A stretch of DNA of 64,000 nucleotides from Rhizobium esperanzae. GTDB lineage: Bacteria > Pseudomonadota > Alphaproteobacteria > Rhizobiales > Rhizobiaceae. Below the pieces are notes generated by a model. It saw only the letters and a program-made list of their open reading frames with translations. It had not been told where the DNA came from and searched no databases. Made by a program: the position numbers and the translations under genes. Of the stretch, positions 53,233 to 61,977 are shown piece by piece; position 1 is the stretch's first letter; every line of letters starts with the position of its first letter. Location of the stretch: the NCBI RefSeq assembly GCF_014197615.1, contig NZ_JACIFY010000002.1:237459-301458 (forward strand), in the 5' to 3' direction.

Positions 53233-55193
53233 TGCGGGACAAACCTCGGCAGGCCAGGCAGATCACCAGCCGCCATCTCCGGCTGCTCGTGCTGTCGCTG
53301 ACCACGCTGGTCGCGATCTCGCTGTTGTCGCGCCTGCCCGCCTGGTCGCTGCTGGAGCTCAGAAGCTTCGATTATCTTTCGACTTTCGACGATCCGCGTC
53401 CGCCGCAGGACGGGCCTGTGATCGTGGCGATCGACGAGCCTTCACTCGCCGATATCAACGCGCAATGGCCCTGGCCGCGCAGCCTGCATGCCGAGTTGGT
53501 GAGGCAGTTGCGCGCAGCCGGCGCCCGGGCCATCGGCCTCGATATCATCATGGCCGAACCCTCCAATCCCGACAATGACGCGGCAATCACCGAGGCCGTC
53601 GGCGCCGACGTCGTGCTGGCCGGCGACGAAACGCTGATCGAGACGCCGCAGGCCTCGCAGCTGATCCGTGCCACACCGCTGCCGCAGCTGATCGAAGCGG
53701 GCGCGGTGACCGGCATCGCCTCGATCGATCTCAGCGGCGACGGCATCTTCCGGCGCATTCCAGGTTACAAGGACGGCTTTGCCGCCATGCTGGCGAAAAC
53801 GTCGGGAGCGACACACGCATCCGTGCCGGCCGGTCAGCTCATCCAATCCTTGGGCCCCGCCCGCAGCTATCCCACCGTCTCCTATTACCAGGCGCTCGAC
53901 CCTGAAAATCTGCTGCCGCCGGATTATTTCAAGGACCGCGTCGTGCTGGTCGGCCTCAGCCTGCAGAACGCGCCCGAGATCGACAAGCGCGGCGTCGATG
54001 CCTTTGCGACACCATACACCGTTCACACCGGCAAGCTCGTCTCCGGCGTCGAGATTCAGGCGACGATCTACGACAATATCCGCCGCGGCCTGTCGATCGC
54101 CGAAGCCCGGCTGCCGACGGTCGCCGCCTGCATACTGATCTCGGTGCTGCTGGCCGCCACGACCGTCTGGCGCTCGACCGGATGGCTGACGATCGTCACC
54201 AGTGCGGCCGCTCTGCTGGCTTTTGCGGCCGTCAGCTTTGCCGGCATCCGGCTGGCCCATGTCTTCGTCTCGCCGCTTGGCCCCACAATCGCCTATATCT
54301 CGGTCGTCTTCGGCCAGGCGGCCTTCGATTTTGCCGAGGAGCGCCGCAACAAGCGGCAGATCACCCGCGCCTTCGCCCAGTATATCTCTCCCGATCTCGT
54401 CCGGCGCCTGTCGAACGACCCCTCGCAGCTGAAGCTCGGCGGCGAACGGCGCACGCTCTCCGTGCTGTTTTCGGATGTGCGCGGCTTCACCACAATCGCC
54501 GAGACGCTGAAGGACGATCCGGAGCAACTAACCGGCCTGATCAACCGCCTGCTGACGCCGCTTTCCGACGTGGTGATGGATCACGGCGGCACGATCGACA
54601 AATATATGGGCGATTGCATCATGGCCTTCTGGAATGCGCCGCTCGACGATCCCGATCATGCGCTTCACGCCGTGCGCGCCTCGCTCGCCATGCAGGCGGC
54701 AATTTCGAGGCTGAATACTCAGCTGGAGCGGGAGGCGGCCACACTTGGCCGTAAACCGCACGTCTTGAAGATGGGCGTCGGCATCAACACCGGCGAATGC
54801 ATCGTCGGCAACATGGGCTCGACCCGCCGCTTCGACTATTCCTGCCTCGGCGATAGCGTCAACCTCGCCTCCCGCCTCGAAGGCGCCTCGAAGAATTACG
54901 GCGTAGCGCTGCTGCTCGGCGAAGAGACGGCCAGACTGGTTACCGAGACCTACACCGTCGTCGAACTCGACCGCATCATCGTCAAAGGCCGCACCGTCCC
55001 CTCGCCCATCTTCACCGTCGTGCACAAGGCCGACGCCGAAGCACTCGCCGCCCACCAGGCCTTCATCGACGCCAAATATGCCGCCACGTTGACGCCGTCC
55101 GATCCCGTATTTGATCGGCTGAGTGCTGAGATACCAGAGCTTGCCGCCTATTATGCGATCGTGCGGGATGCACTGACAGAAGGCGGGGAATGA
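53232..55193 (+). CDS. CHASE2-domain adenylate cyclase
   Basis: 653 residues. TM1 at about 16-36, a periplasmic CHASE2 sensor (about 40-300), three helices (about 300-375), then a class III cyclase (about 400-590). Metal Asp is in LFSDVRGFTT; the GGTIDKYMGDCIMAFW block has the substrate Lys and second metal Asp; FDYSCLGDSVNLASRLEG has the adenine-selecting Asp and the transition-state Asn and Arg. ATP is therefore the predicted substrate. Its ATG overlaps the stop of the FecR-TPR-barrel gene (TGATG), so the two are one unit and the periplasmic parts may touch. Confidence 0.94.
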   Translation: MRDKPRQARQITSRHLRLLVLSLTTLVAISLLSRLPAWSLLELRSFDYLSTFDDPRPPQDGPVIVAIDEPSLADINAQWPWPRSLHAELVRQLRAAGARAIGLDIIMAEPSNPDNDAAITEAVGADVVLAGDETLIETPQASQLIRATPLPQLIEAGAVTGIASIDLSGDGIFRRIPGYKDGFAAMLAKTSGATHASVPAGQLIQSLGPARSYPTVSYYQALDPENLLPPDYFKDRVVLVGLSLQNAPEIDKRGVDAFATPYTVHTGKLVSGVEIQATIYDNIRRGLSIAEARLPTVAACILISVLLAATTVWRSTGWLTIVTSAAALLAFAAVSFAGIRLAHVFVSPLGPTIAYISVVFGQAAFDFAEERRNKRQITRAFAQYISPDLVRRLSNDPSQLKLGGERRTLSVLFSDVRGFTTIAETLKDDPEQLTGLINRLLTPLSDVVMDHGGTIDKYMGDCIMAFWNAPLDDPDHALHAVRASLAMQAAISRLNTQLEREAATLGRKPHVLKMGVGINTGECIVGNMGSTRRFDYSCLGDSVNLASRLEGASKNYGVALLLGEETARLVTETYTVVELDRIIVKGRTVPSPIFTVVHKADAEALAAHQAFIDAKYAATLTPSDPVFDRLSAEIPELAAYYAIVRDALTEGGE

Positions 55194-55246
55194 CGGATCG
55201 ATAGGGCGGGCTAACGCAACCGGTAGCGTCTCGTGACACCTGCAAT

Positions 55247-55582
55247 CTACTGATTCTCGATGTCAAATCCATAGGCCCGCTGAACGAGCGCAACGCGAAT
55301 TTCGTATCGGGAATACCAGTCTTGGCGTCCTCGACGTTGTGCCTCGAGGTGATCGACGACGGACTTCCAGCTGCGAATGCTTGCTTCGTCCTTCCAGTAG
55401 GAGATCAATATTCCGAAGCCATCTGCTCCGCGAGCACTTTCGAAACCAAGATAGCCGGGCTGCCGGCTCGCCAGTTCGGTCATTGCATATCCCATCTCGC
55501 CATAACCATCGTCTATCTCGGTTCGCTGAGACGTAAAGCTCACCATGTAGTACGGAGGTTCCGGTAGAGAAGAAATGCGCAT
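55247..55582 (-). CDS. ABM-like small monooxygenase-fold protein
   Basis: 111 residues from the ATG at 55582 (MRISSLPEPPYYMVSFTSQRT). A ferredoxin-like alpha-beta fold with EMGYAMTELASRQPGYLGFESARGADG and a C-terminal ISYWKDEASIRSWK strand, typical of antibiotic-biosynthesis-monooxygenase-like dimers. It may oxidise or bind a small molecule without cofactor. It is convergent with the cyclase gene, 53 bases away. Confidence 0.85.
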   Translation of the reverse strand: MRISSLPEPPYYMVSFTSQRTEIDDGYGEMGYAMTELASRQPGYLGFESARGADGFGILISYWKDEASIRSWKSVVDHLEAQRRGRQDWYSRYEIRVALVQRAYGFDIENQ

Positions 55583-55720
55583 CCAGCATCTCGCTTGTAG
55601 CCGATAGACAGGCAGTTCGACCACACTCTCAGAGATTGCAGATGGTTTCAAGCGCGACCAACTGCGCCGTCAGCAGATGGTGCGAAACAACCATTCCAAA
55701 GCTTTCGATGCGAGCAGCTG

Positions 55721-56260
55721 CTATCTGGTCAGACGTTTATCGATCGTATGGAGATTGGTCGGCGCGCCGTGCAGCATTACCTCGCGTTCGAAACGGAAGC
55801 CGCATTTCTCAAGAATCCGTTTTGACGCGGCATTGGCCGAGCGGACCAACCCGATCACACGGTCCGCATCCAGGTCGTCAAAGGCAAAGGCCAAGGTTTC
55901 TCTAACCAGTTCCGTGGCATACCCCCGCCCCCAGCTTTCGGGCTGCAGATGATAGGAAAGATTGAGGCCACCGAAATCTCTGGAAATGGTCACGCCGCCG
56001 AAACCGATCAACGCATCCTCCGTCTCGACCGCCCAGCGCCCGAAGCCGTGCTCTTTCCAATGCTTGATATCGCGCGCAAGCCGCGCCGCACTTTCTTCCG
56101 GCGAATCCGGCCGGGGCACGGGCCGATGCGCGACCAATTCCGGCCGTGAAAAAAGTTTGGTCAGGAAATGAATATCCGCCGGCTCAGGAATTCTGAGCCT
56201 CAACCTCGTCGTCTGCCTCATTGCCGGCGACGCAGCGCCATTGAATTCTCTTTCGCGCAT
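55721..56260 (-). CDS. GNAT acetyltransferase (RimJ/RimL type)
   Basis: 179 residues from the ATG at 56260; ATG 56221 is a possible shorter start that begins closer to the fold (MRQTTRLRLRIP). The acetyl-CoA motif A is SYHLQPESWGRGYATELVRET (about 105-125), and VRSANAASKRILEKCGFRFE is the usual motif B. It N-acetylates an unknown protein or small molecule. It follows the TetR gene on the same strand after an 82-base gap and is probably a separate unit. Confidence 0.9.
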   Translation of the reverse strand: MREREFNGAASPAMRQTTRLRLRIPEPADIHFLTKLFSRPELVAHRPVPRPDSPEESAARLARDIKHWKEHGFGRWAVETEDALIGFGGVTISRDFGGLNLSYHLQPESWGRGYATELVRETLAFAFDDLDADRVIGLVRSANAASKRILEKCGFRFEREVMLHGAPTNLHTIDKRLTR

Positions 56261-56342
56261 CTCTGATCCAGTTTTGAAAACTGACGCGTACCTATCAGGC
56301 GGTCACATCTCGACGAGCATCTGCTTATCGTTATCCAACACC

Positions 56343-56930
56343 CTAACGATCCGCTGCCCGCAGCCTCGCAATTTCGGGCCCCACGACCGCAATGAACAGC
56401 CCGGGATCGCCGAGTGCCCTCGCCGAGAGCATCGCCCCATGAACCGAGGCCATCAGCATCTGGGCCTGCTCTTCCGGCCGCTTGTCCAGCCGGAACAGGC
56501 CCTGCTCGATTCCGGAGTGCAGCACCGAGGTCAGCCATGCCGCCAGCCCCTGGAAATGGGCGCGGACGCGTGAGGCGACCTCGTCGGGCAGCATCTGCAT
56601 TTCGCTCGCCAGCATCGCGCAGACGCAGAAGGGCTGGGAGGCGTCGCGAATGCAGGTGTTCCAATAGTTGATGTAGAGATGCAGCTGATCGGCGGGGCTT
56701 GCAGCCTGCTCGACCAGCGACTGCAAACCCGCCTCCGCCTGCTTGACGTAACGATCCACAAGGACCGAGACCAGCTCCGCCTTTGTCGGAAAGTGGTGGT
56801 GGATGCTGGCTTTCCGGATGCCGATCGCAGCCGAGATATCGGCATAGCTGAAGCCGTTGTAGCCACCCGCCACGATGAGCGACTGGGCAATGTCGAGAAT
56901 CTTGTCGGACGTCGAAGCCATTGATTTCAT
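56343..56930 (-). CDS. TetR-family transcriptional regulator
   Basis: 195 residues. N-terminal helix-turn-helix (about 8-58, SYADISAAIGIRKASIHHHF), then a ligand-binding domain with a CVCAMLASE segment. The palindrome at 56937-56954 begins 7 bases before its ATG and a second is at 57034-57045, so it likely represses itself and the divergent DUF308-like membrane protein. Confidence 0.94.
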   Translation of the reverse strand: MKSMASTSDKILDIAQSLIVAGGYNGFSYADISAAIGIRKASIHHHFPTKAELVSVLVDRYVKQAEAGLQSLVEQAASPADQLHLYINYWNTCIRDASQPFCVCAMLASEMQMLPDEVASRVRAHFQGLAAWLTSVLHSGIEQGLFRLDKRPEEQAQMLMASVHGAMLSARALGDPGLFIAVVGPEIARLRAADR

Positions 56931-56936
56931 AGCGTC

Positions 56937-56954
56937 GCCTACCTTCTGGTAGGC
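56937..56954. promoter_or_regulatory. TetR operator candidate 1
   Basis: GCCTACC-TTCT-GGTAGGC, a perfect 7-bp inverted repeat with a 4-base spacer, immediately upstream of the TetR start. Shares the CCTAC/GTAGG core with site 2. Confidence 0.7.
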
Positions 56955-57030
56955 AATCTGTCAAGTCTTTCACCGCCCTGCCGGCATCACAAGAAGGTGT
57001 GCGGCCGCGGCGTTGACTCCCATTTTTAAT

Positions 57031-57050
57031 CTACCTACTAGTAGGCAGGC
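57031..57050. promoter_or_regulatory. TetR operator candidate 2
   Basis: CCTACTAGTAGG (57034-57045) is a perfect 12-bp palindrome, 25 bases before the start of the divergent DUF308-like gene. The CCTAC/GTAGG arms match site 1. Confidence 0.7.
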
Positions 57051-57070
57051 AATCACGAAGGAACCTGCCG

Positions 57071-57628
57071 ATGCAAACTCAATCTTCCCTCCAGTCGAAC
57101 TGGCTGAGATCCTATTATTTCACCCGCGCCGCCTTCTCGGTGATCTGGATTGCCGCCGCCATTCTCCTTGCCGGGCAGCCAAGCGCCGCGGCCTTTCTGC
57201 TGGTGATCTATCCCCTGTGGGATGCGCTGGCCAATCTGGTCGACGCCCGGGTCAATGGCGGCCTGCAGGCCAACCCGTCTCAGACGTTGAACGTCGTGGT
57301 CAGCACCGTCACGGCGCTCGCCGTCGCCATCGCGCTCGGCCACGGCACCTACGCGGTGCTGGCCGTGTTCGGGGCCTGGGCGATCCTCTCCGGCCTGTTG
57401 CAGCTCTATACCGGCGTCAGGCGCTGGCGCATCTACGGCGCCCAATGGGTCATGATCCTGAGCGGCGCGCAATCGGCCCTTGCCGGCGGCTATATGATCA
57501 GCCAATCCTTTGCCGACGCCGCGCCGACGATCCTCGATATCGTGCCCTATGCCGGGTTCGGCGCCTTCTACTTCCTGCTGTCCTCGATCTGGCTCGTCGT
57601 CGCAGCCCGTCGCAAGGCACATGGATAG
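57071..57628 (+). CDS. DUF308-like membrane protein
   Basis: 185 residues with six hydrophobic helices (for example FSVIWIAAAILLA, AAFLLVIYPLWDALANL, TVTALAVAIALG, LAVFGAWAILSGLLQLY, WVMILSGAQSALAGG, AFYFLLSSIWLVVAA). The paired-helix layout and LSGLLQLYTGVRRW block resemble HdeD/DUF308 proteins. The role is unknown. It is divergent from the TetR gene and probably its target. Confidence 0.85.
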   Translation: MQTQSSLQSNWLRSYYFTRAAFSVIWIAAAILLAGQPSAAAFLLVIYPLWDALANLVDARVNGGLQANPSQTLNVVVSTVTALAVAIALGHGTYAVLAVFGAWAILSGLLQLYTGVRRWRIYGAQWVMILSGAQSALAGGYMISQSFADAAPTILDIVPYAGFGAFYFLLSSIWLVVAARRKAHG

Positions 57629-57777
57629 GCGCTGCCGATCGGCGCGGCGGCGATCTGGAGTATTGCCGCCGCCGCTCATTCCCACGCCCTCGGCGGAGAT
57701 TTGCGGGAGACGTCTACCATCTTTCGCGCTATGAAGAGTGGTCAGAATTCCCGCCCGTAGACCCCGAGGTCACTCCC

Positions 57778-58812
57778 ATGGCTTTGAACGTTCTCTTCAT
57801 TGGCGGCACCGGCCAAATCTCCCATCCATGCGTCGAACGCGCCGTTGCCGAGGGCCACCATGTCAGCGTCTTCAATCGCGGCCTGAGAAGCGCCGCCTTG
57901 CCCGCCGGGGTGACCTCGATCGTCGGGGAGCTCGGATCGGATGCCTATGCCGATCTCGCCAGGGCCGATTATGATGTGGTCTGCCAGTTCATCGCCTTCA
58001 CCAGGGATGAGGTGGCACGCGATATCGAAGTCTTCTCGGGCAACTGCGGCCAATACATCTTCATTTCCTCGGCCTCTGTCTATGAAAAGCCGCCGCGTCA
58101 TTACGTGATTACCGAGGAGACGCCGGCGATCAATCCCTACTGGCCCTACAGCCAGGCCAAGATCGCTTGCGAGGAATTGCTCCAGAAATCCGGAAATCTC
58201 GCCTGGACGATCGTCCGCCCCAGCCACACCGTCCGCACCAGCCTGCCGATCATGATGGGCGACAGCGACATCATGGCGAGACGCATGCTGGATGGCGACC
58301 CCGTCATCGTGGCGGGCGACGGCCATACGCCCTGGACGCTCACCCGCTCGGTGGATTTCGCCGTGCCTTTCGTCGGCCTTTTCGGCAAACAGGCGGCGCT
58401 GAAGGAGATTTTCCACATTACCTCAGACCGCGCCCATATCTGGGACAACATCCAGAAGACGATCGCTAGATTGCTCGGCGTGGAAGCCAAGATCGTCCAC
58501 GTGCCGACGGATACACTGATCAGATACAATCCGGAATGGATCGGCCCGCTCCTCGGCGACAAGGCCTGGACTGCCATTTTCGACAATTCGAAAGTCAAAC
58601 GCGTGGCCGGCGATTTCACCTGCGCCGAAAACCTGGATGAAATCCTCGCCGACTCGATCCTGCATCTCAAGCAGCGCCTGGCGAAGAGCCGGCCGCCAAA
58701 GGGGGGGTCTGGATGCGCTAATCGACAGGATTTGCGCGGAGCAAGGTGCGCTTGGTTAGGGGTTGTCTTTAGGGCTGAGAGGCGCGCCATTCTCCAACGC
58801 TCCTTATCCTGA
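57778..58812 (+). CDS. NAD-dependent epimerase/dehydratase-like protein
   Basis: 344 residues from the ATG at 57778. The N-terminal Rossmann motif reads VLFIGGTGQIS (G-G-T-G-x-I), later ISSASVYEKP supplies the Ser region and YWPYSQAKIACEE supplies the Tyr-x-x-x-Lys. It is an extended SDR that acts on an unknown nucleotide sugar or related substrate. The last ~40 residues (after HLKQRLAKSR) are Arg/Gly-rich and run into the family D repeat zone, so they look like read-through after loss of the original stop. Confidence 0.88.
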   Translation: MALNVLFIGGTGQISHPCVERAVAEGHHVSVFNRGLRSAALPAGVTSIVGELGSDAYADLARADYDVVCQFIAFTRDEVARDIEVFSGNCGQYIFISSASVYEKPPRHYVITEETPAINPYWPYSQAKIACEELLQKSGNLAWTIVRPSHTVRTSLPIMMGDSDIMARRMLDGDPVIVAGDGHTPWTLTRSVDFAVPFVGLFGKQAALKEIFHITSDRAHIWDNIQKTIARLLGVEAKIVHVPTDTLIRYNPEWIGPLLGDKAWTAIFDNSKVKRVAGDFTCAENLDEILADSILHLKQRLAKSRPPKGGSGCANRQDLRGARCAWLGVVFRAERRAILQRSLS

Positions 58813-58886
58813 GGCGCGCAGGCCAAAGGCCGAAGCCTCGAAGGACACGCCGCAACATTGCTCCTTGCATTCATCGACCGCCAGCG

Positions 58887-58937
58887 CACCCGCCCCGCCC
58901 TTCGAGGCCCCTGCGGGGCACTCAGGGTGAGGTTCTC
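58887..58937. repeat. Family D short repeat, copy 3
   Basis: CACCCGCCCCGCCCTTCGAG and the following CCCCTGCGGGGC stem match 47588-47625, continuing here with CTCAGGGTGAGG. It overlaps the 3' end of the nucleotidyltransferase gene (58922). Near 58800-58860 more of the same repetitive spacer is seen. Confidence 0.6.
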
Positions 58938-59704
58938 GTGGGCACTGGCGCCTGTTCCAGACGCCGCGCCTCCAACGGAGCCTCCTGCCTGAAGCCATCG
59001 AAACAGCGCCCACCATTCCGTGCTAGCTCCCTGTCGGCCAGGGCGAGGAAGCGAGCGCCGTCGCCCCCTGCTGCGAGGCGGAACGCAGCGTCGAATTCTG
59101 CCGCCAATTGCGCATCGAGCGTCCGCATGACGCGGGGCGCCCATTTCCCCCGACCGGCCCATGCGCCGCGCCCGAGCAGAATGAGATCGGCGAGCTTCTG
59201 ATAAAGATGCGCGGCGATGGCGGCGACCTCTTCCGGCGGGCGAGCGCCGCGCAGATCGTCGGCCAGGTCGGTGACCTGATAGCGCAGCATGTCGTAGCTC
59301 GGGCCATCGAGAGGCTTCGGCCCTGCGGCAATAACGCTCGCCGCCTGCGCCTGGATGAGGCGCGCGCGCTCGATATCCGGGCCCAATATGCTGCCCGTCG
59401 CGACCATGTTGACCATGATGGGATAGCCGCTGTCGGCATCCTGATGGAGATAGTGCGCCAGCGTCTGCGGATCATGGATGAAGGCCTCGACGGGAAAACC
59501 GTCCTCAGTAAACGATTCCCGCCAGGCTCTTTCCAGCGCCGGGAATACGACGACCAGATCGATATCCGAAAAGGCGGTTCCCTCGCCGCGTATGATGGAA
59601 CCGGTCACAAAAACGAAAGCGGCGCCGGCAAAGCGGCTGGCGACACAGCGACGGGCAGCAGCCAGCGCCCGCTCGGCGAGAATATGTTTGGGGATATCGT
59701 CCAC
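58922..59704 (-). CDS. Nucleotidyltransferase-domain protein
   Basis: 260 residues. The N-terminal pol-beta-type nucleotidyltransferase motif is FVTGSIIRGEGTAFSDIDLVV (G-S and D-x-D; shown with its key residues GS, Asp and Asp). The rest is helical (about 110-260). It resembles kanamycin-nucleotidyltransferase-like or HEPN/MNT-style enzymes, but no HEPN partner is adjacent. Substrate unknown. The C-terminal tail (APVPTRTSP) reads into repeat DNA. Confidence 0.82.
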   Translation of the reverse strand: MDDIPKHILAERALAAARRCVASRFAGAAFVFVTGSIIRGEGTAFSDIDLVVVFPALERAWRESFTEDGFPVEAFIHDPQTLAHYLHQDADSGYPIMVNMVATGSILGPDIERARLIQAQAASVIAAGPKPLDGPSYDMLRYQVTDLADDLRGARPPEEVAAIAAHLYQKLADLILLGRGAWAGRGKWAPRVMRTLDAQLAAEFDAAFRLAAGGDGARFLALADRELARNGGRCFDGFRQEAPLEARRLEQAPVPTRTSP

Positions 59705-59991
59705 GATCTGGTCCTCGAATGCGGGACACGGGCGGCAACAAAAAACCCGCTCGTCTCCGGCGGGTTGGTCTTAACAGCGATGAACGGAATTCAGTTCACG
59801 CGTCTACCACCCACCGCGGCGCGGTGGTCGTAGACGTCGTCGAAACTGCAAAAATCCTGTTCATGGCCGCAACGATAGCGCTCGACCGCGATAGCGTCAA
59901 TCCGCCGGGCGGGACGCCAAGACCGCTTCCCCGCCGTACTGTTTTCCGTCTAAGATCAGCAAAAGACTCGTTGAACCAGGAAGCGCCGCCC
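59705..59991. other. Intergenic region between divergent genes
   Basis: 287 bases between the nucleotidyltransferase (minus) and the FAH-family gene (plus). An upstream open frame continues through it but without a ribosome site or family match. I see no gene or clear operator. Confidence 0.4.
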
Positions 59992-60687
59992 ATGCCCCAT
60001 CCCGTCACCGTCATTCCGCGTCCCGCACCGGTTCTGCTGCCGGTGGACGGCAGCGATGAGCGATTTCCGGTGCGCCGCGTCTATTGCGTCGGGCGCAACT
60101 ATGCCGACCATGCGATCGAGATGGGCCATGATCCCTCCCGCGAGCCGCCCTTCTTCTTTCAGAAGAATGCCGATAACCTGCTGCCGGCAGGCAATGCTTT
60201 TCCCTATCCGCCGCTCTCGAACGATGTGCACTACGAGGTCGAATGCGTTCTGGCGCTGAAATCCGGCGGCGCTGACATTCAGGCCGCAGACGCGCTCGAC
60301 TGCATTTACGGCTATGCCGTCGGCATCGATTTCACCCGTCGTGACCTGCAGGGCGAGGCAAAGAAGCTCGGCCGCCCCTGGGAGGTCGGCAAGGCCTTCG
60401 AACATTCCGCTCCTGTCTCGCCGATCGTTCCGGCAAGCCGCATCGGCCACCCCTCGCAGGCAAGGATCTGGCTGGAACAGAACGGCAGCCGAGTCCAGGA
60501 CGGCGATCTCAACCAGATGATCTGGAAGGTGCCGGAGATCATCGCCGAACTGTCGAAGCTCTTCACCCTCGCACCGGGTGATATCATCATGACCGGCACG
60601 CCCGCCGGCGTCGGTGCGGTCGCCAGAGGCGATCGCATCAATTGCGGCATCGACGGCATCACCATCCTGTCGGTCGAGATCGTCTGA
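59992..60687 (+). CDS. Fumarylacetoacetate hydrolase family protein
   Basis: 231 residues from the ATG at 59992, after AGGAAG. Metal-binding pattern of the FAH fold: YEVECVLAL (Glu pair), GYAVGIDFTRRDLQ (Asp), and GDIIMTGTPAGVG near the end. Members are hydrolases or decarboxylases of aromatic-degradation intermediates, or pyruvate-type hydrolases. The gene is 10 bases before a gamma-carbonic anhydrase gene, so the two are likely co-transcribed. Confidence 0.93.
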   Translation: MPHPVTVIPRPAPVLLPVDGSDERFPVRRVYCVGRNYADHAIEMGHDPSREPPFFFQKNADNLLPAGNAFPYPPLSNDVHYEVECVLALKSGGADIQAADALDCIYGYAVGIDFTRRDLQGEAKKLGRPWEVGKAFEHSAPVSPIVPASRIGHPSQARIWLEQNGSRVQDGDLNQMIWKVPEIIAELSKLFTLAPGDIIMTGTPAGVGAVARGDRINCGIDGITILSVEIV

Positions 60688-60697
60688 GGAGAAAGCC

Positions 60698-61228
60698 ATG
60701 CCCGTCTACGCACTTGGCGGATCGGCGCCGAAACTACCCGCTGCCGGACTCTATTGGATTGCACCGGATGCCCATGTCATCGGTCAGATCGAACTCGGCG
60801 AGAGTGTCGGCATCTGGTTCGGCGCCGTGCTGCGCGGCGACAATGAGAAGATCACTGTCGGCGAAGGCACCAATATCCAGGAAGGCGTGATGGCCCATAC
60901 AGACATGGGCTTTCCGCTGACGACAGGCAAAGGCTGCACCATCGGCCACCATGCCATCCTTCACGGCTGCATCTTGGGCGACAACGTGCTGATCGGCATG
61001 GGCGCCACCATCCTGAACGGCGCCAAGATCGGCAACAACTGCCTGGTTGGAGCCAATGCGCTGGTGACCGAAGGCAAGGAATTCCCCGATAATTCCCTGA
61101 TCGTCGGAGCGCCTGCCCGTGTCGTGCGCGTGCTCGACGAGGCGGCGATCGAAGCCATTCGCCGCTCGGCCGAAAACTACGTCGCCAACTGGCAGCGCTT
61201 CGCTCGCGATCTCAAGCAGATCGGATGA
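60698..61228 (+). CDS. Gamma-carbonic anhydrase family protein
   Basis: 176 residues from the ATG at 60698, after GAGGAGAAAG. A left-handed beta-helix of hexapeptide repeats (V-x-x-N-V/A-x type), with VMAHTDMG and GHHAILHG supplying the zinc His ligands. It is a YrdA/PaaY-like trimer; activity as carbonic anhydrase is not certain. It is probably co-transcribed with the FAH-family gene. Confidence 0.93.
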   Translation: MPVYALGGSAPKLPAAGLYWIAPDAHVIGQIELGESVGIWFGAVLRGDNEKITVGEGTNIQEGVMAHTDMGFPLTTGKGCTIGHHAILHGCILGDNVLIGMGATILNGAKIGNNCLVGANALVTEGKEFPDNSLIVGAPARVVRVLDEAAIEAIRRSAENYVANWQRFARDLKQIG

Positions 61229-61321
61229 GATAGGCAAATCAGAACCGGTGGCCAGCCTGACGCGCTTGAGCCGCACGCCGCCGCAATAGCAGCCGAGTGC
61301 TGCTTTCGTTGAAAAACCGCC

Positions 61322-61723
61322 CTACTCGGCAGCTTCCAGAAATTGGCTGTTTCGTGAGGAAGCGGCAAGCGCCTGGACCCTGGCTTCTGCCTTGGCGATC
61401 AGCTGATAGAATTCGTCCTGCGCTTCGACATCCAGCTGGATGACGGCGTTGACGTCGTCAGGCGTATCGCAAACGCAGGCGACCGCCGAAATGGGACAGA
61501 TGCCGCCGGGATAACGCTTGCCGGTGCCGGTATAGGCTCGACGGCTCCAACGCTCGGAATAAACCGTCTCTTCCCGCTCGAGATGCAGGATCGTTCCCTT
61601 GCAAGCGGTCACGATAGCCGCCTTGCCGTAGGCAAACCAATGATAGTTCAGCCTCCGGAGAATATATTTGCCGGTGATATCCTCGCCAGCCAGTTCGGCA
61701 GGGTTTTCTATCATTCTGATCAT
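61322..61723 (-). CDS. Conserved-looking cytoplasmic protein, unknown function
   Basis: 133 residues from the ATG at 61723, 8 bases after GAGGA; the frame runs to 61864 but without a ribosome site. The central part has paired Cys (GGICPISAVACVCDT) that could bind a metal, and the C-terminal 40 residues are a single amphipathic helix (DEFYQLIAKAEARVQALAAS). No family is recognised. It stands alone. Confidence 0.65.
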   Translation of the reverse strand: MIRMIENPAELAGEDITGKYILRRLNYHWFAYGKAAIVTACKGTILHLEREETVYSERWSRRAYTGTGKRYPGGICPISAVACVCDTPDDVNAVIQLDVEAQDEFYQLIAKAEARVQALAASSRNSQFLEAAE

Positions 61724-61977
61724 GACGGCTTCCTCAACGTTTAAGCAATATCCGTCATGTCGTCGCGCGCAGCAAGCCGAAAAACGCAGCTTTTGGAGAC
61801 ACTTAGTCACAAAGTGTTTCCGATTCTTACACCAGATACGCCCCGAACGGTTCGCCGGCCACACAATTCTTCGTCGAATTTGCCGCCACCTGCTACCAAT
61901 TTCACCGCTGGATGCGGTGGCGACGTCAGCATTCCCTATGGCTTCTAGCGCCCACCTAAACGGGATTTACCTCAACC

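Noticed and set aside
58922..59704. Nucleotidyltransferase as antitoxin or toxin of an MNT/HEPN pair
   Set aside because: No HEPN gene lies beside it; both neighbours are metabolic genes or repeats, so a toxin-antitoxin role is not supported.
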